Shown here piece after piece: positions 1 to 6,794 of a stretch of 9,092 nt of DNA. The DNA is taken from positions 1-9,092 of the forward strand of contig JBBQPM010000239.1 of NCBI GenBank assembly GCA_038217425.1, given 5' to 3'. Source of the DNA: JAIEPT01 sp038217425 (GTDB taxonomy: Bacteria; Planctomycetota; Planctomycetia; Gemmatales; Gemmataceae). Position numbers and translations under genes: made by a program. Each line of letters opens with the position of its first letter. Position 1 is the first letter of the stretch. The notes under the pieces were generated by a model. That model was given only the letters and a program-made list of their open reading frames with translations, was not told where the DNA came from and made no database searches.

Positions 1-88
1 GTCTGTAGTCACGGAAGCACCCTCTTTCTTGAGGAAACGCTCCCTGAAACTGGCCAGTACAGGAATCAATGTAAACCCTTGACTTCAT
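1..88 (-). CDS. Partial PIN-domain-like toxin start, possibly frameshifted
   Basis: Reading leftwards from an ATG at 88, the first ten residues are MKSRVYIDSC. This is the classic beginning of a PIN-domain protein (beta strand followed by the first metal-binding Asp, here D8); such proteins are mostly VapC-like ribonuclease toxins. After Cys10 the same frame gives TGQFQGAFPQERGCF, which does not look like a PIN domain. A neighbouring frame gives VLASFRERFLKKEGAS, which continues the motif much better (DSC-VL-aliphatic). Losing two bases from an original TGTGTA at about 57-61 would explain the break. Neither frame meets a stop before the window edge, so the rest of the gene cannot be seen. No convincing antitoxin is visible upstream, although a TGA from another frame overlaps the ATG as ATGA. 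It could also be a chance short frame. Confidence 0.3.
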   Translation of the reverse strand, partial: MKSRVYIDSCTGQFQGAFPQERGCFRDYR

Positions 89-680
89 TGCAGCTGAAAC
101 CAAACTCCATTACAAGGGCAATGTGCAGCTGTAGAATTAACGTCCCTCGCGTAATTCGTCCGGATGTCTTTCGAGGGCGACTTGGCGAGCCACCGAGAGT
201 GGCACGCTTCGGTGAACTGGGCACGAAGATCTGGCCCGTCAAGAGCGAGGGCGAGGACACCACATCTGCCTTCAGTTGTCCAACGTTCGCGATCGCGCCG
301 CTTGGCTCAGGCTGCGGATTGTCGCCCGATGCTGGAAGGTAGACGGTCGTCATTCTTCCTTCAGCTAAAGTGGGTTAGGCGAAGTATAACAGGAGGCGCA
401 AAGAATCGACTTGCTTCCATCGACTTTCGGCGTCGAAAATTCTTGTCAACGCGTGCCCTTGACGATGTAGTGTAATTACCTTCCCATGTGCCTCTCGGCG
501 ACATGGCGCGACAAGAGGGCGGAAATGTGACGTTGTCACGTTCTGTTCGCTACTGTGGCCTTATGCGTTTGGACATGCAGGCGGCGTGAGCCGGCGCGAA
601 CGTCGCCATCGGCAAAAAACGACACACGACAAACTCGCATCTGGTGTGCAAGGATCGACATCGAAGGGGGTGCTTACGTC
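89..680. other. Stretch without a supported gene
   Basis: Several frames stay open here on both strands (66-353 minus, 79-342 plus, 164-475 plus, 555-917 plus). They contradict one another, show no recognisable motif, and lack a ribosome binding site at a sensible distance. A minus-strand frame ending with TAA at 137-139 has a protein-like tail (VALERHPDELREGR) but no clear start. An AGGAGG at 391-396 has no start codon at a usable spacing. A small dyad, TGTGA-N5-TCACG at 526-540, could be an operator but has no gene that would make sense of it. The stretch is probably decayed sequence or spacer. Confidence 0.4.
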
Positions 681-709
681 AAGAAAGCCCCGCCGACGTG
701 CGGCGGGGC
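681..709 (-). terminator. Intrinsic terminator, minus sense
   Basis: A perfect 9-bp GC stem (GCCCCGCCG at 687-695 pairing with CGGCGGGGC at 701-709) encloses a 5-base loop. On the minus strand the stem is followed at once by TTTCTT (686-681). It begins two bases after the TAA at 711-713 that ends the small minus-strand gene, which is the expected place. On the plus strand the hairpin is followed by ATTAAGGG, so it is much less likely to work in that direction. Confidence 0.75.
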
Positions 710-710
710 A

Positions 711-1104
711 TTAAGGGTTCAAGAAGGCGCAAGCCTTCAAGACACCAAGGTCAGGACTTCCGGCACCCGAGAGCCACAAGCGGCCGCGGCGGCTGCCGCC
801 CCAGTAGACGCCCACGCGACCCCCCGCCCACGGCGAGTACGACGCGGCCCTCGCCGGGGAGCGCCTCCGCGCAGTGGGTCCAGTCACTGGCCAGCAGATC
901 GTTCCCGGTCTGATTGAGGTGGCAGAGGAGTGTCGTGGCCGCGAGTGCGACCGGCGTGGCCTCCTCGCTGGGAAGCAGAAGAGCCTGCTGCTCGGGGAAG
1001 TTCTTGCTGTTGCTGTCAGGGACAGGCAAGCGGAGGCGGCAGACGCCGGGGGTGAACTTAACGCTGCTCCAGGCGTACTCGTCGGACCACGTGTCGCTCC
1101 ACAT
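711..1104 (-). pseudogene. Small unknown protein with a one-base frameshift
   Basis: From an ATG at 1104 a minus-strand frame begins MWSDTWSDEYAWSSVKF and reads as an ordinary protein through about LPGEGRVVLAVGGG. It then becomes low-complexity and Arg/Pro-rich until a TGA at 751-753. Removing one base from the run of six C on the plus strand (820-825) switches to a frame reading RVGVYWGGSRRGRLWL, then SGAGSPDLGVLKACAFLNP. That frame stops with TAA at 711-713, directly before the terminator. The repaired protein would be 130 residues. The good fit of the second frame to both stop and terminator is the main evidence. The frame is open upstream to 1161 as well, but that part crosses a perfect hairpin (1112-1140), so I prefer the ATG at 1104; no clear Shine-Dalgarno precedes it. 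No family is recognised and no signal peptide or membrane segment is seen. The break may be a real mutation or a homopolymer sequencing error. Confidence 0.45.
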
Positions 1105-1111
1105 CAGGTTG

Positions 1112-1140
1112 GAAGCGGCTGAGTCTCTCTCAGCCGCTTC
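1112..1140. repeat. Perfect 12-bp hairpin with 5-base loop
   Basis: GAAGCGGCTGAG at 1112-1123 is exactly complementary to CTCAGCCGCTTC at 1129-1140, with the loop TCTCT between. Neither side is followed by a T-run, so it is not a standard terminator. It lies immediately upstream of the probable ATG (1104) of the small minus-strand gene, where it would form in that gene's 5' leader. It could be an attenuator-like leader structure or a REP-type palindrome. Confidence 0.6.
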
Positions 1141-1278
1141 TCTCGCTCCGGACTCTACCAACCGGGAGCCGGTTTCGGCATGACACAGATGAACTCGACG
1201 AAACGGATCTAAAAAATCACCGTAGCTGTTCCCGGTCCGCCCTTCGTCATCTTCTTCGATCCGTGACAGGAACGAGCG

Positions 1279-1300
1279 ACGATTCGTAGCGACGAATCGT
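1279..1300. repeat. Perfect 9-bp inverted repeat upstream of the STAND gene
   Basis: ACGATTCGT (1279-1287) and ACGAATCGT (1292-1300) are exact reverse complements around AGCG. The element is about 200 bases upstream of the large gene and directly abuts an 18-base tandem repeat. It may be a repressor operator or a weak terminator for upstream transcription; there is no T-run to decide for a terminator. Confidence 0.55.
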
Positions 1301-1350
1301 TTCGGCGGGCAACACCTTTTCGGCGGGCGAGACCTTTCGTCGGCGGTTCC
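1300..1350. repeat. Tandem 18-base repeat, two copies plus a partial third
   Basis: The unit TTTCGGCGGGCAACACCT (1300-1317) is followed directly by TTTCGGCGGGCGAGACCT (1318-1335), with two differences. A degenerate third copy (TTCGTCGGCGG and onwards) runs to about 1350. The repeats sit in the 341-base non-coding interval between the small minus-strand gene and the large plus-strand gene, next to the inverted repeat at 1279-1300. Their role is unknown. The remainder of this interval holds only a 7-bp dyad at 1430-1448 and no reading frame I would support; no clear promoter could be picked out. Confidence 0.55.
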
Positions 1351-1502
1351 TACGCCAAAAAACGCCCATCCTGCGCCCAGCTATTTGTCTACATTATCAG
1401 CGAACATACTTCGCTTTGACCTGCTTCCTCGACCCACTGGCTGGGTCGGGGCTCTGAGTCGAGAGGCTCTTTTGCCGCAACTTCAAGTCTGATGAGGTCG
1501 AC

Positions 1503-4500
1503 ATGAGCACGGGTGTTGACCGTGAGGTACTCGGAGACTGGAATAATCTCAAGGGGACCAGTTATCACCTCGTCTACGCCATCTGGCTGATCCTCAAAGC
1601 CAGGGTAGGGGAGGTCCGGTTCTTCGAGGGCAACGACCTCCTGGCGGCCCCGATTGTCCCGCCGACCGTGGCTGGAGGCGGGCCCGCGCCCACGCTGTCG
1701 ATCGGAGTACAGATCGCTGCCGAAGATGTCTGGATGCAACTGAAATGCACCCGGTTCCCCTGGACGCCCTCTGCCCTCCTCGATGAGAACCTGCTGCTCA
1801 ACTTCGTAAGCAACGGCTTCGCCTCTGAGCGGCGCAGACGTTCTTGGCAGGTTCGGTTGGTCACCGAGGCCGAGGTCCGGAAAGGCGAGATATTGGAGTT
1901 CGCCAGCGACCCGACCGCGAAGCCAACCCTTCAGAAGAAGCTCGACGGAATCGTTGCGCAGGTCGGCGCGACTCTGGCCACCTGGGGAGCCGATGCGCCC
2001 TCGCCGGCAGACATCAAGGCCCGCGCGCTGGATATCCTGCGCGCGCTCTCTGGGACAGAACCCGTTATGCTCGACACGCTCAAAGCAGAGGTGGAAGTCG
2101 AGATCGCGCTGGCGTCCCCCGACCGATACCAGATACGGCGTCTTGCGAGCCTCCTCGTCGGTGCCATGCTCGAGGACTCCGGGGCCGGCCCCGCCTCGGT
2201 CCGGCCGTACAATGCTGCCTGGGTGAACGAGGTTACGGGCTTCAGCATCCGCTCGGACAAGCCGTTCGACGTGGACGTGGTCCAAGCCTGCGACCTCGCC
2301 GCTGATGCCGTCGCCCGCCACCGGCTCTCCCGGCCCTTCGACCCCGCCCGGCACATCCGCAGGAGCGGGTTTGTCCGAGCGCTGGAGCGGTTTGCGGTAG
2401 CCCAGGAGACCGTCTTCGTCCTCACAGGGGTTAGCGGCAGGGGAGCGAGCTGGTCCCTTGCCGACTGGGCGACCCGGGCGCTGGCCGGTCGGGTGCGCGT
2501 CATGCTTTTGGGGGCGGATGCGTCCCCAGGTGCCACGGCGGAGCGTCTCATCGCAGGGCCGCTGGTGCGCTACAGCGACCGCGAGTGGAGCGACGCTCAA
2601 ATGTTCAAGCGATTGCTCGCCGCCGCCCGAGCACCTGGCAAGGGCCCTCTTGTCGTCCTACTCGACGACCTCCAACCCGAGGAACTGGTCGCGCGGGGGG
2701 ACCTGACCCGCCTGGTCGAGCTTCTCCGGGCGACTGGCGGAAAACTTATCGTCAGCTGCGAGGAGCAGCGCTGGAGACTCTACCGGCCCTGGAGCCACAT
2801 TCCCGCGGGAGCCCTATATGATCCGGATGGCGCGTCCACGGGGCGGCCGACCAATCGCAGTTACGCGCAGCAAGAACCGTACCTCGCGCAGATGCCAGAG
2901 CAGGATGCACCCAGGGGCCAGCCGACCAATTGCAGCTACGCGCTGCCGGAATTCGATCCGGACGAGCTAGCGGAGGCGGTGCGTCGCGGGTTCCCCCAAG
3001 GCACGGTCGCTCCAGCGCTCGCCCTGGACCGAGTCCTGCTTGGCCCTGGTTACTTACCACTGCGAAACGCATCGCTCCTGGCCCGATACCTACAGGTCCA
3101 CGCGCGGCTGCTGCGCGAGGGGGGAACGCCGCCCCCACCTGTCAATGTGGATCGTCTCTTGGCCGAGTCGGTTAACTCGCAGATAGAACAATCCGCGATG
3201 ACGCTTCTGGCAGACCAATACACGGTGCACGCTGCGTTCGACGGGCTTGTCGATCGCTTGTGGGCAGGCCGGCGGTCCGGCGTCGGTCACGGGGAGGCGG
3301 TCGATGTTCTCCAGAGGTTTCTCCCTGGACAAGGCCCCGCGGCACTTAGCGCCCTTCGCCGGTCCAGCCTCCTGTCCACCGACATCCCGCTACGGATTCT
3401 CGACAGTCACGTCTCTGACCACTTCTTCGCACTGTGCCTCGAACGACAGCTCGCGGCGGATCAGGGCGGAGTCATCGGGCTCGATCCAGACCGGGATGGG
3501 ACGGTAGCCGAGGCGCTCATTCGTACCAGTCCTAATTTCTCCGCCCGCTCGGAGGCGCTGCTGGCTCAGGACGTGCGCTGGCATGGCCCCGTCGCCCGTG
3601 GGCTCGCGCAGAGGGAACCGGGTCTGCGGTCGTTCGCGATTGCCGCGACGCTGGCGCGACCCGGCGGGAAATTTCTCGTGGACTACGACGGCTGCCTTGC
3701 CCTGGGTATCCTTGCCGCGCGGGACGACGACACGTTCAACCGCGTCGAGAGGATGTACCTTGGAACCGACGGGGCAGACGCGCTTAGAGGGGCGGATTCC
3801 CTCGCCGTCGCCCTCGAGTATGCACCGGAGCGGGTCTGCAAACTCGTCCGAAGAAGGTGGGCACTTGAGATCGCCAACACCGCCTTCGCAGATAGACGGT
3901 CACTGGGAAAAAGACTCGGGGACGCGTTGATTCCGCTCTCGCAGGTCAACCACCGGGCGGCGGCCGTCGCCGTGCGTAGCACCCTCGACGCCCTCGTGAG
4001 CGGCAGCGACTTGTTGTCGATCCCGTGTGCCGATCAACTCCAAGAACTTCTTGACTTCATCCGAGGCCGGCTCGTCCCCTTCGAAGGAGATGGAGCCCTG
4101 ACGACCCTCCTGGCTGAGCTCAAGTCCCCGGACGGGCCGACGCGATTCCGCGCCGCCGGGGTCCTGCGTTCTGTCGGCGACGTCATGCCCGAACGAGTGA
4201 TCGAACCACTCTGTGCGGCAATTCAGCGCGAGAGCGATCCTGAAATCCTGGCCCGACTCCTGTGTAGCACGTTTGCGGTCCTCGAATTCAATCCTTCGGC
4301 GGTGTTGAGCGCTGTCGATGCAAGGCGCGAGGACATCCTGGCCCACGCAGTCTCGACGGCTCCGACGCTTGCGCTGCTCGGGCATGCAGCACGCTTCAAT
4401 GCGGCCGCCGTCCACCTTTTGCTTCCACGTCGGCTCGATCAGTTTGAGCCCTGGACGCGCGCCTGTCTCGCGGACGTTCTCGCCTTCGCTTGGTGGCGGC

Positions 4501-6245
4501 TGGCAGACCTCCGCCCAGAGGCGGTACCGGGCCTGGAGGCTCTCGGCGAGCCTGACCTCGACGGCGTACCCCAGGAGTTCCGAGCATTTTCGGAGCGAGG
4601 AGCGGCTGTCGCCCGCTTGGGGCGGCTTTGCCTTGGCAAGGCTGATGCCCGTTCGACGGTGGTGAGCATGACGCGGGAGATCCCCGGGTCAATCCCCTAC
4701 TACTACACGAACACCACCAACCTCTTCCTCCGCCATGCCGGTGCCATTAGCGTTGACGGCCGATCGGCGGTGCTGGCAGAATCCCTGCTCCGCGTTGTGC
4801 GAGCCGCGGGCGGTTCGCCAGCTCGGCCGACCGAGGGCACGCTCCGCACCCCGCTGTTCTTCGCGGCTCAGAATTCTCTGGACGAACTCCTCGAACTCGC
4901 CATCCGCCAAGCTGACCCGGTCTCGCTTTTCTGCGACCTGCCACGCGACTGGGAGGCGCTATACGCCGCGAGGCGACTCCTCCAGGCCGGGATTAAGAGC
5001 GAGGCGGTCCTCGCTTTTGCGCAGCAGGCCTGCGCCGATCACGAGCGCGGCCGATCGATCGACGCAATCCACGAGCGAGAACTCTGCCTCGCCGAGATCG
5101 CGATGGCGGCCGGCGACCCTGGTGGGTCGGTCGCGGCCCACTTGACCGGCCAATCATCCTCCCTCTTTGGCTCAGCCTCAGACGCCCAGGCGCACGGGAT
5201 CGCTTCGTACATCGACGCGCACCCCGACAAGATTTTCTTCCACCTCGACGCAGCGGTGCGGGATGTCGAGGCCGTCGTCGCCCTCTTTCATTGGCAGGGG
5301 CTCGCACGACATTGGCGGGCGTATCTTGTCGCCGAGGTATTCCATCGGATGTTCGACCCTCTCCCGATCGATCGGAACGAGTCGACCCGCCTCGTGTGTC
5401 AGATGCGGGAGGCGATCTGCGACCTTCCTCGCTCCCAGCTATGCGAGGAGTACGACGCAGTTTACACAGCGATCGCGTCCTGGCTGTCAGGATCGTTTGT
5501 TTCGATCACGGTTGCGGCCCCTTCGGACACGCCAACTGGCCGAAGCCACCGGGCGGTGGCCCGCCTGTTAGATCGCGCCCTTGTCGCCCGGAACAGTGGA
5601 GAGGACGCCGCCTGGCTCGATGACTTCCTTTGGCAAGAAGCGAGCTGGTGGGAATCGACTCGATACCGTATTGAGGCCGGGCGGATCTCGGTGGCGTTGG
5701 GTGAGGGAGCCTACTTGATCACCACGCTACCCGCGATTCGACTTGCGTCGGCCGCAGTGGGCCAACTGGTCGGTAGGCTCGACCCCGCGGGGCAGTTCAT
5801 GCGGGAGCGCCAGGAAGCGCTAGCGCGAGCTGACGCAGCCAGGCCGGCTGCGGACGGTCCGACGGCGGGCCTCGAGAGTAAATTACGGGATCTGGAAGGC
5901 GCGGCACCGTCACGGGTGCGCGACGAACGTGTCCTAGGCCTAGCAGGGCATTTCCTGCTTCTGCAGGGAAGGCTTGCCGAGGCAGAGGACAGGCTGCGGC
6001 GAGCACTCGCGTCGCCACTCATCGACCAAGAGCATCGAGCCCGCTCCCTCTACAACCTTGCCTGCGTTCTGGCGCAAAGCGGACGGGAACAGGAGTGCCG
6101 CGACGCCCTCGAAGAAGCGGTCCGGCTCGAACCAAGGTACGGGTCCGGTCTTCTCCAGGACAACGACCTCGCTTCCCTCAAGGGACGCGACTGGTTCGTG
6201 GCCATCTGCACCCTGCCCCCCCAGTTCCCTATACAGCCAGCCTGA
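1503..6245 (+). CDS. Avs-like STAND NTPase with N-terminal nuclease-like domain
   Basis: A 1580-residue soluble protein. Residues 15-125 resemble the PD-(D/E)xK nuclease fold of the Mrr/Cap4 (DUF4297) type: G18-x-x-Y21 helix, E42-x-x-D45, then E74-D75 and Q79-L80-K81, a QxK active-site variant. A helical linker follows. The STAND-type NTPase core starts near residue 285. Its Walker A is GVSGRGAS (309-316), with Ala315 where the catalytic Lys belongs, and its Walker B is VVLLDDL with D388/D389. The rest is an alpha-solenoid: HEAT-like around 865-965, a TPR unit at 1476-1547, and a typical TPR end cap (LLQDNDLASLKGRDWF) near 1550. Known Avs proteins share this order (effector, STAND, long repeat sensor); on binding a phage protein they oligomerise and cut DNA. 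The ATG at 1503 is the first in-frame start after a TGA at 1455; GAGG at 1494-1497 gives a ribosome binding site 5 bases away. The gene stands alone, as single-gene systems do. The reading frame is certain; the nuclease call is from motif and layout only, and loss of the Lys may mean altered or absent ATP hydrolysis. Confidence 0.8.
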   Translation: MSTGVDREVLGDWNNLKGTSYHLVYAIWLILKARVGEVRFFEGNDLLAAPIVPPTVAGGGPAPTLSIGVQIAAEDVWMQLKCTRFPWTPSALLDENLLLNFVSNGFASERRRRSWQVRLVTEAEVRKGEILEFASDPTAKPTLQKKLDGIVAQVGATLATWGADAPSPADIKARALDILRALSGTEPVMLDTLKAEVEVEIALASPDRYQIRRLASLLVGAMLEDSGAGPASVRPYNAAWVNEVTGFSIRSDKPFDVDVVQACDLAADAVARHRLSRPFDPARHIRRSGFVRALERFAVAQETVFVLTGVSGRGASWSLADWATRALAGRVRVMLLGADASPGATAERLIAGPLVRYSDREWSDAQMFKRLLAAARAPGKGPLVVLLDDLQPEELVARGDLTRLVELLRATGGKLIVSCEEQRWRLYRPWSHIPAGALYDPDGASTGRPTNRSYAQQEPYLAQMPEQDAPRGQPTNCSYALPEFDPDELAEAVRRGFPQGTVAPALALDRVLLGPGYLPLRNASLLARYLQVHARLLREGGTPPPPVNVDRLLAESVNSQIEQSAMTLLADQYTVHAAFDGLVDRLWAGRRSGVGHGEAVDVLQRFLPGQGPAALSALRRSSLLSTDIPLRILDSHVSDHFFALCLERQLAADQGGVIGLDPDRDGTVAEALIRTSPNFSARSEALLAQDVRWHGPVARGLAQREPGLRSFAIAATLARPGGKFLVDYDGCLALGILAARDDDTFNRVERMYLGTDGADALRGADSLAVALEYAPERVCKLVRRRWALEIANTAFADRRSLGKRLGDALIPLSQVNHRAAAVAVRSTLDALVSGSDLLSIPCADQLQELLDFIRGRLVPFEGDGALTTLLAELKSPDGPTRFRAAGVLRSVGDVMPERVIEPLCAAIQRESDPEILARLLCSTFAVLEFNPSAVLSAVDARREDILAHAVSTAPTLALLGHAARFNAAAVHLLLPRRLDQFEPWTRACLADVLAFAWWRLADLRPEAVPGLEALGEPDLDGVPQEFRAFSERGAAVARLGRLCLGKADARSTVVSMTREIPGSIPYYYTNTTNLFLRHAGAISVDGRSAVLAESLLRVVRAAGGSPARPTEGTLRTPLFFAAQNSLDELLELAIRQADPVSLFCDLPRDWEALYAARRLLQAGIKSEAVLAFAQQACADHERGRSIDAIHERELCLAEIAMAAGDPGGSVAAHLTGQSSSLFGSASDAQAHGIASYIDAHPDKIFFHLDAAVRDVEAVVALFHWQGLARHWRAYLVAEVFHRMFDPLPIDRNESTRLVCQMREAICDLPRSQLCEEYDAVYTAIASWLSGSFVSITVAAPSDTPTGRSHRAVARLLDRALVARNSGEDAAWLDDFLWQEASWWESTRYRIEAGRISVALGEGAYLITTLPAIRLASAAVGQLVGRLDPAGQFMRERQEALARADAARPAADGPTAGLESKLRDLEGAAPSRVRDERVLGLAGHFLLLQGRLAEAEDRLRRALASPLIDQEHRARSLYNLACVLAQSGREQECRDALEEAVRLEPRYGSGLLQDNDLASLKGRDWFVAICTLPPQFPIQPA
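2841..2942 (+). repeat. Duplicated 27-base segment inside the NTPase domain
   Basis: Two copies, 2841-2867 and 2916-2942, differ at 4 of 27 bases and lie exactly 75 bases apart in frame. They encode GRPTNRSYA (residues 447-455) and GQPTNCSYA (472-480). Similarity extends weakly to the left of each copy. They lie in a Pro/Gln/Gly-rich stretch between the NTPase core and the following helical part, so they form a probable flexible linker. Two of the differences are silent or nearly so (AGT/AGC; GGG/GGC), so the peptide may be conserved. They could come from a small dispersed repeat that entered the gene and duplicated. Confidence 0.6.
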
Positions 6246-6486
6246 CCTGTTCCCATTTAGCCGGAGGCGCTACAGTTCGCGTCTCTTCCGGTCCAGTGCA
6301 ATCACGCTACGCATCAAACCGCCGGCGGAAGCATCGACTTCCTTTGGTGGTACATCCAACATGACGACGTACCGCCGCAGCGGCTCTAGTCGAACAAGTC
6401 ATATTTCGGCCAGACTAGGCGCGAGAGGCCGTCAGCCACGGCGAGGAAGAAGCTGTCTTCTTCGGAAATTGCCGCTTCGCATTTCG
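6246..6486. other. Gene debris: two short converging reading-frame remnants
   Basis: No intact gene is seen. On the plus strand a frame from about 6279 ends GGSIDFLWWYIQHDDVPPQR-L with TAG at 6387-6389. On the minus strand a 34-codon frame (6490-6386) ends FFLAVADGLSRLVWPKYDLF-D with TAG at 6388-6386, so the two stops overlap at one CTAG. Both have the composition of real protein ends, but neither is recognised and neither has a start. A third candidate, a minus-strand ATG frame at 6362-6270 (MLDVPPKEVDASAGGLMRSV and ten more residues), overlaps the plus-strand one, so at most one of these two is genuine. No terminator hairpin follows the large gene. Confidence 0.35.
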
Positions 6487-6714
6487 ACGCTCAAACGGGC
6501 CTTCGTGCAGCCGATGAGTTCGGCGACGATGCAGTTCCCGTATCTCAACACTACGACCGCCTAGGCTTCGGGTAACTCGCCGTTCTTCGGCGGCGTCATC
6601 GCCTACTGGAACGCCGAGGCCGTCATCCGCACCGAGACCGAGCCGACGCTCAAGATGATGGAACTCAAGGCCCGCGAACTCTCGGGCTACACCATCAGCT
6701 CGAACGTCCTCCTG
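6487..6714 (+). pseudogene. HK97-type phage major capsid protein fragment with in-frame stop
   Basis: One plus-strand frame reads RAFVQPMSSATMQFPYLNTT, then TA, a TAG at 6562-6564, then ASGNSPFFGGVIAYWNAEA, and continues VIRTETEPTLKMMELKAREL and SGYTISSNVLL. This is the central part of an HK97-fold major capsid protein: the Pro-rich strand, the W-x-AE of the E-loop side, the TEP turn, and the L-x-A-x-EL...S-x-x-LL helix pair. The TAG fits a CAG (Gln) mutated at one base. The capsid N-terminus with its prohead-protease site and the C-terminal half are missing. After LL the frame loses similarity, and a shifted frame reads DWLVCVAKANGKKHKEAGG to a TAG at 6825-6827, which looks like a piece of a different gene joined at about 6715. 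It is therefore a decayed prophage remnant. It follows the defence-like gene on the same strand but shows no start or ribosome site. Confidence 0.65.
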
Positions 6715-6794
6715 CGGGTGACTGGCTCGTCTGCGTCGCCAAGGCAAATGGCAAGAAGCACAAGGAGGCTGGCGGAATCGCGAAGGGTTCACTT

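Noticed and set aside
443..471. TTGTCA / TGTAGT promoter-like pair
   Set aside because: Only weak -10 agreement and no gene follows on the plus strand.
526..540. TGTGA-N5-TCACG dyad as a CRP-type site
   Set aside because: Spacing is not the usual six bases and no target gene is nearby.
1430..1448. 7-bp dyad as a terminator
   Set aside because: No T-run follows directly; a short dyad is easily found by chance in this GC-rich leader.
1389..2600. 403-codon open frame on the minus strand
   Set aside because: It lies opposite the start of the large gene; its composition is Arg/Gly/Pro-rich as expected from antisense of GC-rich codons, with no motif.
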